Positions 37,801-46,753 of a stretch of DNA of 48,942 nucleotides are shown piece after piece. Under the pieces are notes generated by a model. That model ran no database searches. It saw nothing but the letters and a program-made list of their open reading frames with translations, and was not told where the DNA came from. The stretch covers positions 1 through 48,942 of the forward strand of contig JAITGC010000073.1 of assembly GCA_031280915.1 (NCBI GenBank), in the 5' to 3' direction. How positions within the stretch are numbered: the stretch's first letter is position 1; every line of letters starts with the position of its first letter. The stretch comes from Desulfovibrio sp. (GTDB taxonomy: Bacteria > Desulfobacterota > Desulfovibrionia > Desulfovibrionales > Desulfovibrionaceae). The position numbers were made by a program, and so were the translations under genes.

Positions 37801-40800
37801 TCACCGTCTGGCTGGGGTTCAGGGCGTCCACGTCGATGGAGGCCTTGTCGTTGGAGCCGTTGATGGTGACGTTGAGATCTTCCTTGTCGTAAGCGCCGTG
37901 GGGATCCCGCACGACCACGGGCACGCTGATTCGCGCCGACTCGCCGTCGCCCAGCTCCTGCACGCACTGGGCGTTGTTGTTCATCTCGAACTTGTAGCTG
38001 CCGTCCGGGTTCATGGTGAAACGGCCGTAGTAGTTGCCGTCCGCCGGCGGCGTGGTGACGAAGGTGATGCCGCCCTGCCCGTCCGGCACGGCGTACAGAA
38101 CGCTTTGCACCGAACCGTCCGGCGCCTCGAAGCCGAAGTGAAGGTTGCCGCTTTCCTTGGCGTCGGGGTCCGTGGCGGCCACCTTGCCGTTGAGGACGTA
38201 ATCGCCGCCGTCTTCCACAAGGGTAAAGGTGCCGGGGCCCTCCGTAAACACGGGGGCGTCGTTGGTGCCGTGCACGTCAATGGAGATCTTGCCGTCGCCG
38301 GCGGCGCCGTGGGGATCCTTCACCGTGACCGGGAAGTCTTCCGTCACTTTCTGCCCTTCGGCCAGCTCCTGGGCCTTGCCTTCGTCCAAGGTGTACTTGT
38401 AGGAGCCGTCCGGGTTGATGGTCAGATCGCCGTATTTGCCGTGGATGGTGTAGGAACCGTCGCCGTTGTCCGTGACGTTGGAGGCGTTGGGATCCTTCGG
38501 GCCGAAAGTCAGGCTGGATGCGTCGTCGTCCGGATCCGAAGCCGTCAACTTGCCTTCAAACTCGTTCTGGTGCTCGCCCTTGCCGACGCCGCCGTCCTTG
38601 ACCGCCGCGTTTTCGTCGTCACGGCCGTGGGCGCCGTCGTGCAAATAGCCGTCGCGCTCGCCGCCCTTTTCGCCCCAGACGCCGTCTTCCTTCACCGCGC
38701 CCTTGTTGCCGCCGGTGATGGAGGGGCTGTCGTTGTGCCCATTGATGGTGACGCCAACGTTACCCTTGTCGTATGCGCCGTGCTCATCCTGCACCACCAC
38801 CGACACATTAAAGTCAAAATGTTCGTCGTCCTGCATGCCCTGTACGCAGGAAGCGCCATTGTTCACCGTGAACGTATAGTTGCCGTCGGGGCCAATGGTG
38901 AATCTGCCGTAATAGTTGCCGTCGGCCGGCGCGGTTTCGGAGAGCATATACCCGCCGCTGCCGTCAGGCACCACATAAAGAGCATTCACCACCTTGCCGT
39001 CAGGGCTCTCAAGCCCGAAGGTCAGTTGCGCGCCGTCGTCCGGATCCGTTGCCTCGGCCTTGCCGCTGACGCTGGTGTTGACGGTGGTGTTGACGCCCTC
39101 TTCAATGGAAAGGCTCGGAAGCACAGTGATGCTGGGCGCGTCGTTACTGCCGTGAACGTTAATGGCGATGTTGCCCGCGCCCGTATTGTTGGCCGCGCCG
39201 GAATTGTCCGTGACGGAAACCGGGAATTCCACCGTGATTTTGTCGCCCTCTCCCAGATGATTGGCCGCGTCCTCATTCAGCTTGAATTCCCAATGGCCGT
39301 CGGGCCAGATGGTCAGGTCGCCGTATTGGTCGTGGATGGTATGGGAGCCATCGGCGTTGCCCGTGACGTTCTGACCCGCGTTGGGCTGGCCGGGACCGAA
39401 GGCCAGTCTGTCACCGTCGGCGTCCGTGGCCGTCAACTGGCCGGAAGCGCCGGGCTTGTGCTGGCCGGGATCGACGCCGCCGTCCACGGTGGAGGCGTTT
39501 TCGTCGTCACGGCCGCGCGTGCCGTCGTGGAGATAGCCGTCGCGGTCGCCGCCGTCTTTGCCCCAAACGCCGGTTTCCTTGACGTCGCCGGCACCCGCGT
39601 ATTGGCCGTCAGGCGTAACGATAACCGGACGGTCATTGACGTTGTCAATGGTGATGTGCAGGCTGGCGTCGGCCGAATCCCCGTCCGCGTCCGTCACGGT
39701 ATAGGGGATATTGATGGTATGGTCGCCGTGCTCCGGCTCATAGCCGGGGTTCACCTTGAACACGTAGGAACCGTCGTCGTTGAGGGTCAGTTCGCCCACC
39801 ACCTTGTCGCCGTCCATGACGGTATAGGTGGGGCCGTCGCCCTCAAGCCGGAATTCGGTTTTGAAATTCTGGTCGGCGTCGGGGTTGGCGTCGTGGTTGT
39901 CCGTGCTTGCCTGACCGGGCCTCCAGGCAACAGGATGATCGGCCAGGCCGTCCGCGCCGGCCACGTCCTTGCCGGTGCCCGGCCCGCCCTGATTGCCTTC
40001 GCCGGTGACCACGTTGCCTGTGATCTCGGTCGGCACATTGTGGCCGTCGGCGTCTTCCACCTGCATTCTCTGGTAGTCGTCGTACGCTTCGGGATTGTCG
40101 TCCACCACGACCACGCCCAGTGAGCCGGAAGCGGAATTGCCCTTGTCGTCGTGAGCGACAAGGCCCAGACCGCCCAAGGCCTCATCCAGGGCGTTGCCGA
40201 GATCGTCAAGGTGCCTGATATTGTGATCCAGATCCACACTGACTTTAATATTGCTGTTTCCCGCGTATTCGAACTTGATGGTCACGTCGGGAACGCCGTC
40301 GCCGTCCAGATCAAGGCCGATTTCCACGCCTTTGGACAGTTCGTTAAGGCTGTAATATTTGCCGTTTATGGTCATGCCGGTGAAATTGGAGTTTTCCGTG
40401 GTCACATGCAGCATGGAAGAGGCGGAAACCTTGCCGTCTATTTCGTGGGTGCCGCCCGTGAGGCCGCTTTCGTTCAGGGTAAACACCCCGTCGTTTACCG
40501 AAGCCAGACTGTTGCCGTCTTTGTCCTCCGTGCCGGTGTTTGAGCCGCCGACCCAGGAGTTGACCCAGTTCAGGCGAATACCGGTGGGCAAATCGGGCGC
40601 GCCGGCGGCCAAGATGGTGTCGTTGTACTCGACGCCCGTCTGCATGCCCCAGTCAAGCTCACGCAGGTGGTCAACACCTTCGGCCAGATTCATATTGGCA
40701 TAGTCCCGATAGCGGCCGCCTGCCTGCGCTCCCGCGCCCACACCGGCGGCTGGGGCGATGTCCGGCCCGAAGGCGTTGAAAAAGTCCGCTCCCGCGACAA

Positions 40801-41026
40801 GCTGACCATCCACCTGAAATTCGGGGATGGAATCTCCGCTGACCTGCTGGTAAAAATTTTCCAGTTCCACGGAGCCGCCGTCTTCAAAGCGAAAAACAAG
40901 ATTTTGGCCGGATTTTTCCATGGTCGCCTGATCGGCGGGGAAATTAAGCACAATGCGAGAATCCGTCGCGCTTTGAACGACTTCACGCTGGCCTTGAACC
41001 GGCTTGGAAAGGATGATGTCTGCCAT
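31871..41026 (-). CDS. Giant VCBS-repeat adhesin, type I secretion substrate (3051 aa)
   Basis: A single open frame with a strong AGGAGGAG site before the ATG. Residues 1-~110 form an N-terminal module of the kind seen in BapA/LapA-type adhesins (MADIILSKPVQGQREVV, then FEDGGSVELENFY and PDIAPAAGVG). About 18 cadherin/VCBS-type repeats follow, each ending in a GTNDAP-like motif, rich in aspartate and glycine and expected to bind calcium. The last six are short (111-115 residues) and similar to one another (YGDLYYNSKTGAYEYVAN). The C-terminus has one RTX-like GGAGDDVFVF turn and a tail shared with the small protein at 1-1482. It should leave the cell through a type I exporter and mediate attachment or biofilm. 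No exporter or LapD/LapG-like protease gene is in this window. Confidence 0.92.
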   Translation of the reverse strand: MADIILSKPVQGQREVVQSATDSRIVLNFPADQATMEKSGQNLVFRFEDGGSVELENFYQQVSGDSIPEFQVDGQLVAGADFFNAFGPDIAPAAGVGAGAQAGGRYRDYANMNLAEGVDHLRELDWGMQTGVEYNDTILAAGAPDLPTGIRLNWVNSWVGGSNTGTEDKDGNSLASVNDGVFTLNESGLTGGTHEIDGKVSASSMLHVTTENSNFTGMTINGKYYSLNELSKGVEIGLDLDGDGVPDVTIKFEYAGNSNIKVSVDLDHNIRHLDDLGNALDEALGGLGLVAHDDKGNSASGSLGVVVVDDNPEAYDDYQRMQVEDADGHNVPTEITGNVVTGEGNQGGPGTGKDVAGADGLADHPVAWRPGQASTDNHDANPDADQNFKTEFRLEGDGPTYTVMDGDKVVGELTLNDDGSYVFKVNPGYEPEHGDHTINIPYTVTDADGDSADASLHITIDNVNDRPVIVTPDGQYAGAGDVKETGVWGKDGGDRDGYLHDGTRGRDDENASTVDGGVDPGQHKPGASGQLTATDADGDRLAFGPGQPNAGQNVTGNADGSHTIHDQYGDLTIWPDGHWEFKLNEDAANHLGEGDKITVEFPVSVTDNSGAANNTGAGNIAINVHGSNDAPSITVLPSLSIEEGVNTTVNTSVSGKAEATDPDDGAQLTFGLESPDGKVVNALYVVPDGSGGYMLSETAPADGNYYGRFTIGPDGNYTFTVNNGASCVQGMQDDEHFDFNVSVVVQDEHGAYDKGNVGVTINGHNDSPSITGGNKGAVKEDGVWGEKGGERDGYLHDGAHGRDDENAAVKDGGVGKGEHQNEFEGKLTASDPDDDASSLTFGPKDPNASNVTDNGDGSYTIHGKYGDLTINPDGSYKYTLDEGKAQELAEGQKVTEDFPVTVKDPHGAAGDGKISIDVHGTNDAPVFTEGPGTFTLVEDGGDYVLNGKVAATDPDAKESGNLHFGFEAPDGSVQSVLYAVPDGQGGITFVTTPPADGNYYGRFTMNPDGSYKFEMNNNAQCVQELGDGESARISVPVVVRDPHGAYDKEDLNVTINGSNDKASIDVDALNPSQTVIEAGVKPGGNIDYAGKPTASGDIHATDPDRNDEIHYKVQDSDGNWIELGDTSDPHYTTDTDGNGTPGWVFDTEHGTVVITDNGDGSYHYEYTLNNDDPAVNSLDRQETTQDGFPVRVENQDGDSVDANVKITIVGTNDRPEIVDNVITVDKNAADNALDGSFAGRVSVSDVDHGHHGNTDEALADGSYNLVVTGAGGKNFVDVYDGNGNIVGYAEINPDGSYKITLNDLGRSLLQEKAEGEHLEVHTPIRVTDPDGAYSETDVTWRLEGQDDAPRFGNVGIGMKEDGWNSGRPVIVGPDGKLAPNPAYSKDDHSDSISGKLGASVVDKTDQGAGDFTYGLDADRNGTPDMNLNVDTDGDGVNDAQHMYVLPDGSLSFGKPGGDYIGEITLKPDGSWQFDLNQDSDTVNKLRPGESLNVNIPVAVEDGREDPGNPGHGYTTGGSININVNGTNDRPSIEKAPDLALNQNPNDPHAMDSYVVSGRAEASDPDNVVYRPDGSANLGGGTSSAAASEITFCFIDPVTGQPTQTLQLEHGSVSIDAKTGEYTYTYNVFDDSNYAPPNGNGTASYPAEDHFTIYARDKDGAYSNPQDVDVKIDSHDKWGQGSGPGGGQGPNLSANQNDSSVWEDNHDHGGKGDASVSVGGKVSGDTGYFFVDGNGKHVQSVPAYDTNGNRVGSYVIDPVTGEYRFILDNGSDRIQELNEGETITLAPPTVGSFNGGQVQLPPLNVVGTEDKPEFVNDHLWHSITEDAAQNGGYGTSGKLEAHDLDKGDDAILQYAPGALRPGQTVDDNGDGTHTIHGKYGDLVVNDKTGGYTYTVRPGVNVPHGAHGEDFDVKVTDDFGLSDNATIHIDVNGLNTAPEYKGPAPDTIDLKEDTGFGNDGYITGGGQINLSDFVDADGDTVRLSVAPDKDGDGHADRGGQAYAVGEYGTLFIKSDGSYEYRLNNNMGAVQGLKDGEFLEDHFVVIADDGYGGKVEIPINVKVEGTNDNPVLSLNDLTGQQYGAGVSLNMVEGQVSVGGKAVATDVDKSDTDFEFSLKDGARGADGMWHLDAYADIDADGDGQPDHIKVGEFVLDPATGEYKFIPNDNLSHLKGGEQISVKAEVVVESSDGHGHSGGTDSATVTVNITGTNDAPIMQPVVIEMTEDSGNYVASGNLASITVDPDAAPGEQGPSFTVQAGNGVVQTGPNTWEGKYGTLTLNTDGTYTYTMHNDKAQSLAEGEHAQDEFTVIVKDQYGAASSSTITADIEGTNDAPVLFNITAANVLEGASVSGRFHAVDVDHGAELTFSVKDAVEDDSRDGFDHKVTGDYGDLYYNSKTGAYEYVANNAESLSGGERVKEHFDVKVTDEHGASDSKGLDVNLTGTNQAPVLDPVASGSTTEGGAYVTGTFHATDVDAKDVLTYSVDGAANDNSHAGYDKVVHGRHGDLYYNSKTGAYQYEAGHGLAKDQQGQEDFTVRVNDGHGGSDSQGLHVDVTGTNDAPTLSAMTLPVTENATVGGVFAGHDVDDGAVLTYSIGKSVNDSSHAGYDKVVHGKYGDLFYNSKTGAYEYVADKADSLAEGQFAQESFTVRVKDEYGASANNSLTVNIAGANDAPTLAAATSAVVEDGAVRGAFVGHDVDSGAVLTYSVTGAVDDASRGGFDHKIEGKYGDLYYNSKTGAYEYVANHADSLSQDQLVQESFPITVTDEHGASANNSLTVDITGANDAPSVSAANVTLDTDTSHSASVNGIIVFTDADINDELTLSVNGQVVNADGFVVHGQYGDLTVNQDGTYTYEVKDMDALADAGQDGLKESFTAGVNDGHGMVDSTASFEITITHNSVGVVGDSIVGTANGDVLVADATHDIYGGAGDDVFVFTAGSGQVDVNGGDGLDVMLVASDFEGDMDMLLSQAKDVEIVVKGVDPVVANDLSSIGITLENGGIKLDAGWTAGQPPADANGTQTFTNGAGATLMVVASVQVSQEDQDVQQAQSAITTG
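32680..34030 (-). repeat. Four consecutive near-identical VCBS units in the adhesin gene
   Basis: The block CGCCGGTCTT recurs at 32821, 33160, 33493 and 33838, spacings of 339, 333 and 345 bp, all multiples of three. DNA similarity is high around these anchors, which suggests recent duplication and possible slippage or recombination that keeps the frame. Edges approximate. Confidence 0.7.
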
Positions 41027-41454
41027 GATCTCCTCCTAAATGAGTCAACAACTGCAAAACATCCGCGCGCCCCACAACGGGACGGAGCGGGCGGGGCAAA
41101 TACAGCGCACGAAAGCGCTGCGGCCCCGCAGCCGAAATAAAGAGAAGAATCGGGGAGTACCGGCAAAAGTAAGCACGCTGCGAACACTCCATAGATATTT
41201 AACACACGCGTGTCTTGGCGACCGGTGTTGTCCGCAGCGTCCCCGCCTCCGACAGGGCGGCCGTTGCAATCGGCAACGGGCTTACCAATGAGGCTGGATC
41301 CCTCGGCGGAAGAGGCAACGCCGCCAAAGTCCATGCCCTGGGGAATCATCCGGTCTGTCAGATATTGACCGGCGTCTCCAACGTGCCTGCGGCGATCCAG
41401 CTTCGCCTGTTGCCCGGCTCCACAGGGTACCCCATGTTGCAGGTATTGGTTGGT
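41027..41454 (-). promoter_or_regulatory. Long untranslated leader of the giant adhesin
   Basis: About 430 bases of GC-rich sequence with no convincing gene separate the likely promoter from the start codon. Hairpins seen: CCGGTC/GACCGG (41350-41372), CCGTTGC/GCAACGG (41263-41281), and two overlapping ones near the start codon (41103-41120 and 41117-41132) that share four bases and so exclude each other. It may carry a regulatory RNA, but it matches no riboswitch class I can recall. Confidence 0.4.
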
Positions 41455-41460
41455 AAGATG

Positions 41461-41504
41461 AGCTTAGTCCCCGACATAAACTTTTGTCAATAAAAAATTG
41501 TCAA
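41461..41504 (-). promoter_or_regulatory. Candidate adhesin promoter with tandem TTGACA boxes
   Basis: In an A/T-rich island the minus strand carries TTTTATTGACAA twice, 14 bases apart. The downstream TTGACA (41490-41485) is followed after 18 bases by TAAGCT (41466-41461). The second copy may be an alternative -35 or part of a direct-repeat activator site. Confidence 0.4.
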
Positions 41505-41660
41505 TAAAATGTGTGTTCACTCAAAAAAAATTTAAGTATTAATTCAGCATGTTAATAAATTATTATGCATCAGCATGCCGGTTCTTATTTTACGGCTCGC
41601 TGGACGACCGTACCCTCATTGCCCCTCCGCCCTCTCGGCGACGCCCCTCTCCATGCCGCG

Positions 41661-42410
41661 TCAAAGATTCTTTCTTTCAGCCGCTCCGGAGCTCGCAAGA
41701 CGGATTCTGAAAAATTGGACAAAAAAGATGAATATCCCTACCAGGATGAAGATGTTCGAAATATCGTCCTTCAATTTCTCCTGCTGGCCCGCCAGAAGAC
41801 GCTCCTGCTTCATCCGGGAATCCCGGAATGAAGACACGTCATAATCCACGCCCAGCAGGCCAACCACGCGATCATCACTGACAATGGGCAAAACCGCCGA
41901 GATCAGCTCACCCCATTCATTGGGGATGGGTTTCGGGCTCAAAACGCGCTGTTTTGTCGCGTAGGCATCATCCACAAAGGCCGGATGGGCCTTTGCCCAT
42001 ACCGGTCTCCCGATCCATTCGGGATGCTTGTCGCGGCGGATGGCGGAGGACATACGGAACACATAGCCGTCATCCGTCTTTTCAATGTAGTAGATGTAGG
42101 CGAATCCGAAATTCCCGGCCAGTTCGCGCCATTCATCGGCGATTTGCCAGAACCGGTCCGTCCCGGCTTCCCGTTTCAGCCATTCCATATCCTCCAGGAT
42201 AGGATACTGCTCTTCAATGTAGCTGGCCATGTTCGCCAGAAAACTCTGGTTCAGGTGTTCGATGTATTCGTTGTTCAACTGTTTCATCGACCTGTCGTGC
42301 TGCTCCAGAATGTCCATGACCAGAAGCCAGATGCCGTACATTGCCGAAAGCGTGAATGCCCCCACGAGAAGCGCAAGCAGCGTATGAATGCCCGGTTTCG
42401 CCATCTTCAT
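41661..42410 (-). CDS. Membrane-bound Cache-domain sensor without output domain
   Basis: 249 residues. One membrane segment at about 9-32, a periplasmic Cache/PDC-type sensor domain (~45-195, ending in the characteristic VVGLLGVDYDVSSF), and a second membrane segment at ~219-236. The protein stops 13 residues later, where a HAMP, GGDEF, kinase or chemotaxis domain would normally begin. No remnant of such a domain is seen in the following 90 bases. GAGGAA precedes the ATG. It could be a truncated receptor (pseudogene) or a stand-alone sensor that acts through a partner. It is transcribed toward the adhesin promoter region. Confidence 0.75.
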   Translation of the reverse strand: MKMAKPGIHTLLALLVGAFTLSAMYGIWLLVMDILEQHDRSMKQLNNEYIEHLNQSFLANMASYIEEQYPILEDMEWLKREAGTDRFWQIADEWRELAGNFGFAYIYYIEKTDDGYVFRMSSAIRRDKHPEWIGRPVWAKAHPAFVDDAYATKQRVLSPKPIPNEWGELISAVLPIVSDDRVVGLLGVDYDVSSFRDSRMKQERLLAGQQEKLKDDISNIFILVGIFIFFVQFFRIRLASSGAAERKNL

Positions 42411-42525
42411 CAGAAATTCCTCGTTAAAACGCGCTGGGAAATAACGTCACTGTCCTTTCTATTTCCAAAAAATCCGGAGGCTTGTCAAGAGCGCCGGCTC
42501 CGGATATTTCACCTTCGCGGCCGTA

Positions 42526-42555
42526 TTGACAACGCCGGGGGCTTGGAGCTATGTG
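42526..42555 (+). promoter_or_regulatory. Candidate promoter of the paaK-ACT-coaX operon
   Basis: TTGACA (42526-42531), 18 bases, TATGTG (42550-42555). A hairpin (GAGGC, TGGC, TTT, GCCA, GCCTC; 42560-42582) follows in the leader. Confidence 0.4.
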
Positions 42556-42601
42556 AGCCGAGGCATGGCTTTGCCACGCCTCCGCAACCACAGGAGCAAT
42601 A

Positions 42602-43897
42602 ATGAAGTACTTCACCCCGGATATGGAATGCGCGCCGTATGAAAAAATGCGTGCCCTGCAGTCTGAACGATTGACGCAAACCGTCAGGCGCGCCTATGAA
42701 TCGGTGCCCCATTACCGCGCGCTGATGCGCCAAAAAGGCGTTACCCCGGCGGACATCCGCTCTGTGGACGATTTGCCGAAATTGCCCTTTTTATGCAAGG
42801 ATGACCTGCGGGAAGCCTATCCCGACAAGCTTCTGGCCGTGCCCAAAAGCCGCGTTGTGCGCATACAGTCCACCAGCGGCACAACGGGCAAGCGCGTGGT
42901 GGCCTTCTACACCCAAAACGACATCGACAAGTGGGATGAATGCTGCGCCCGCGCCATCGCGGCAGCAGGAGGCACCGAGGACGACGTGGTGCATGTATGT
43001 TACGGCTATGGCCTTTTTACCGGCGGGCCTGGTCTCAACGGAGGTTCCCACATGCTGGGATCCATGACGCTGCCCATGTCTTCGGGCAATACGGAACGAC
43101 AGATGCAGTTCATGTGCGATCTCGGCTCCACCATCCTGTGCTGCACACCCTCCTACGCCGCCTACCTGGCGGAATCCCTCATCAACAAAGGCATGCGGGA
43201 CAAAATTCGCCTCAAGGCCGGCATTTTCGGCGCGGAAGCCTGGAGCGAGGAAATGCGCCGGGATATCGAATCCAAACTGGGCATCAAGGCTTACGACATT
43301 TACGGCCTGACGGAAATCACCGGGCCGGGCGTCGCCTTTGAATGCTCCGAGCAAACAGGCATGCATATCAACGAGGATTGCTTCATTCCGGAAATCATTG
43401 ACCCGGAAACCGGGGAAACTCTGCCGGAAGGGAGCAGAGGCGAACTTGTGTTCACAACCATCGCCAAGGAGGCTTTTCCCATCCTGCGTTACCGCACACG
43501 GGACATCTGCCTTTTGAACCGCAAGCCCTGCTCCTGCGGCAGAACCCTCGTAAAGATGGGCAGACTCATGGGCCGCACGGACGACATGCTCATCATCCGC
43601 GGGATCAACGTCTTTCCCTCGCAGATAGAAACCGTGCTTCTCCAGGAAGGCTATTCGCCCAATTATCTCATTGTTGTGGACAGGGTCAACCATACCGACA
43701 CCTTTGAAGTGCAAGTGGAACTGACGCCGGAAATGTTTTCCGACACCGTCAGGCGAGTGGCCCAACGGGAAAAAAATCTGGTCGGCGTCATGCGCTCCAT
43801 GCTGGGCATTTCGCCGAAAATCTCGCTGGTGGCCCCGCGCACAATCGCCAGAAGCGAGGGCAAGGCCGTGCGCGTTATCGACAAACGCAAAATCTGA
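42602..43897 (+). CDS. paaK: Phenylacetate-CoA ligase (PaaK family), copy 2
   Basis: 431 residues after an AGGAG site. Motifs: the loop STSGTTGKRVVAFYT, IYGLTEITGPGVAFEC, RYRTRDIC, the cysteine pair CSCGRT, GRTDDMLIIRGINVFPSQIE and the C-terminal EGKAVRVIDKR. The enzyme activates aryl acids such as phenylacetate to CoA thioesters. In anaerobes, ligases of this type next to an ACT protein are linked to aromatic amino acid fermentation, where aryl-CoA conversion can yield or consume ATP. The ACT gene follows 11 bases downstream. Confidence 0.9.
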   Translation: MKYFTPDMECAPYEKMRALQSERLTQTVRRAYESVPHYRALMRQKGVTPADIRSVDDLPKLPFLCKDDLREAYPDKLLAVPKSRVVRIQSTSGTTGKRVVAFYTQNDIDKWDECCARAIAAAGGTEDDVVHVCYGYGLFTGGPGLNGGSHMLGSMTLPMSSGNTERQMQFMCDLGSTILCCTPSYAAYLAESLINKGMRDKIRLKAGIFGAEAWSEEMRRDIESKLGIKAYDIYGLTEITGPGVAFECSEQTGMHINEDCFIPEIIDPETGETLPEGSRGELVFTTIAKEAFPILRYRTRDICLLNRKPCSCGRTLVKMGRLMGRTDDMLIIRGINVFPSQIETVLLQEGYSPNYLIVVDRVNHTDTFEVQVELTPEMFSDTVRRVAQREKNLVGVMRSMLGISPKISLVAPRTIARSEGKAVRVIDKRKI

Positions 43898-43908
43898 GGA
43901 GGCGCGCC

Positions 43909-44334
43909 GTGACCATAGACCAGCTTTCTGTCTTTGTGGAAAACAAACCCGGCCACCTGTTGGAAATTACTGAAACCCTGGGCAATGCCGGAATTGACCT
44001 GCGCGCTCTGTCCATCGGCGATACGGCGGAATTCGGCGTCCTGCGCCTCATTGTGAACGAGCCGCCCAGGGCCGAAAAAATTTTGCGGGATGCGGGCTTC
44101 GCGGTATCCATCACCCCGGTACTGGCCGTGAGCCTTGCCGACACGCCGGGCAGCCTCGGCAAAATCCTGCGCGTCATCGCGGCGGAGGGTATAAACGTCG
44201 AATACCTTTACGCCTTTGTCACACGCAAAAGCGGCGGGGCCTATGTTGTTTTTCGCGTGGAAGACAATCAGGCAGCCACGGCCGTACTTGGGCAAAACGG
44301 CGTATTCTTCGTGAGCCTGGAAGAACTGGCCTAA
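43909..44334 (+). CDS. Tandem ACT-domain protein
   Basis: 141 residues from a GTG start with a strong GAGGAGG site. Two ACT domains in tandem: residues ~3-65 (LSVFVENKPGHLLEITETL) and ~70-135 (VLAVSLADTPGSLGKILRVI). ACT domains bind amino acids; next to PaaK the ligand may be an aromatic amino acid. No catalytic domain is attached, so it is probably a regulator of PaaK or of transcription of the pathway. Confidence 0.88.
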   Translation: MTIDQLSVFVENKPGHLLEITETLGNAGIDLRALSIGDTAEFGVLRLIVNEPPRAEKILRDAGFAVSITPVLAVSLADTPGSLGKILRVIAAEGINVEYLYAFVTRKSGGAYVVFRVEDNQAATAVLGQNGVFFVSLEELA

Positions 44335-44351
44335 GCGGCCCGAACGGATGC

Positions 44352-45134
44352 ATGCGACCGGAACTCTTGCTTTTTGACATCGGCAACACCTCGATAAAAC
44401 TCGGTTTTGCCGACAGGGACAAGATGCTGACCTCTTACAGCCTGCCGGCGGATACCGGGCAGACGGCAGACAGCTTGGGCCTTGCCCTGCTCGCCCTGTT
44501 GCGCCATGCCGGAGTTGAGGCGGAATCACTGACCGCCTGCGCGGCATCCTCGGTTGTACCCGCCTTTGACCCCCTGCTCAAAGAAGCTCTGGCCCGCTAT
44601 GTGGGTAAACCCCTTTATTTCGCGCCCGGAGATTTGCCGATTCCCCTGCGCAATCTTTACAGCCGGCCGGAGGAAGTGGGGGCCGACAGGCTGGTCGGCG
44701 CCTACGCCGCGCGCGGACTCCGCCCGGATGCGCCCGCCCTGATTGTGGTGGATTTCGGCACGGCCGTCACCTTTGACTGCCTGCGCAGCGACGAGTATCT
44801 GGGGGGGCTGATCTTTCCCGGCCCGCTCACGGCCATGAACGCCCTCTCACATGAAACGGCCAAATTGCCCCGGGTTGACCTGGATATCAAGGCCACCGAG
44901 CCCGCCCCTGGCCGGGATACCTGCACCAGCATACGTCACGGACTGGTTTTTGGTTTTGTCTGCCTGGTGGAAGGCTTGACCGGCCGACTGGCCAAAAACC
45001 TGCCAGTACCCTGCCCTGTGCTGGGCACAGGAGGATTCGCCCCGGCCATCGCCCGCCTGAGCGGCATTTTTGATCTGCTGGCGCCCGATCTTGTACTGGA
45101 AGGTCTGCGACGGCTGTATTATGAAATGAAATGA
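44352..45134 (+). CDS. coaX: Type III pantothenate kinase
   Basis: 260 residues. First step of coenzyme A synthesis from pantothenate. Family motifs: LLFDIGNTSIKLG (phosphate loop of the ASKHA fold), SSVVPAFD, EEVGADRLVGAYAA and DFGTAVTFDCL, then GTGGFAP near the end. It lies 17 bases after the ACT gene, probably in the same operon; a supply of CoA precursors suits the neighbouring acyl-CoA ligase. Confidence 0.93.
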   Translation: MRPELLLFDIGNTSIKLGFADRDKMLTSYSLPADTGQTADSLGLALLALLRHAGVEAESLTACAASSVVPAFDPLLKEALARYVGKPLYFAPGDLPIPLRNLYSRPEEVGADRLVGAYAARGLRPDAPALIVVDFGTAVTFDCLRSDEYLGGLIFPGPLTAMNALSHETAKLPRVDLDIKATEPAPGRDTCTSIRHGLVFGFVCLVEGLTGRLAKNLPVPCPVLGTGGFAPAIARLSGIFDLLAPDLVLEGLRRLYYEMK

Positions 45135-45317
45135 CGAAAACCCTCACTGCGGGCAGCGCTTATTGGTCATTTCCGGATGGAAATTCCGTTTGCCCGTCAG
45201 CCGGGGAAGCCGGATTTTCGGTGACAGGAGCATACTTCAATTTATATGGCTGAAGCAAAAAACGGCGTCTGACGCGGGAGCACGGCAAACAGAGCCGATA
45301 GCTCCCCGAGGCTGAAG

Positions 45318-45346
45318 ATGACAAATCCGGCAAAATCCTGTATTCT
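45318..45346 (+). promoter_or_regulatory. Candidate eno promoter
   Basis: ATGACA (45318-45323), 17 bases, TATTCT (45341-45346). It lies within the ~300-base coaX-eno gap (45135-45435), which contains no gene and no clear terminator. Transcription would start near 45353. Confidence 0.45.
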
Positions 45347-45372
45347 GAAAATGGTATCCCGCACATCATTGA

Positions 45373-46728
<1,356 letters not shown>

Positions 46729-46753
46729 CGAAATACGGAAGCGCGAGAACATT

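Noticed and set aside
33383..40123. A 2246-codon open frame on the plus strand opposite the giant adhesin gene
   Set aside because: Its codons are in exact register with the adhesin codons, so it stays open merely because the adhesin avoids TTA, CTA and TCA. It has no ribosome site and a repetitive, low-complexity product without recognisable domains.
41027..41349. A possible small minus-strand gene in the adhesin leader (MDFGGVASSAEG...)
   Set aside because: It runs out of frame into the adhesin gene, uses rare leucine codons, has no ribosome site and resembles nothing known.
41340..41454. A cyclic-di-GMP (GEMM) riboswitch in the adhesin leader
   Set aside because: The conserved GEMM-I core as I remember it (GCAAACC and GCAAAGCC segments) is not present.
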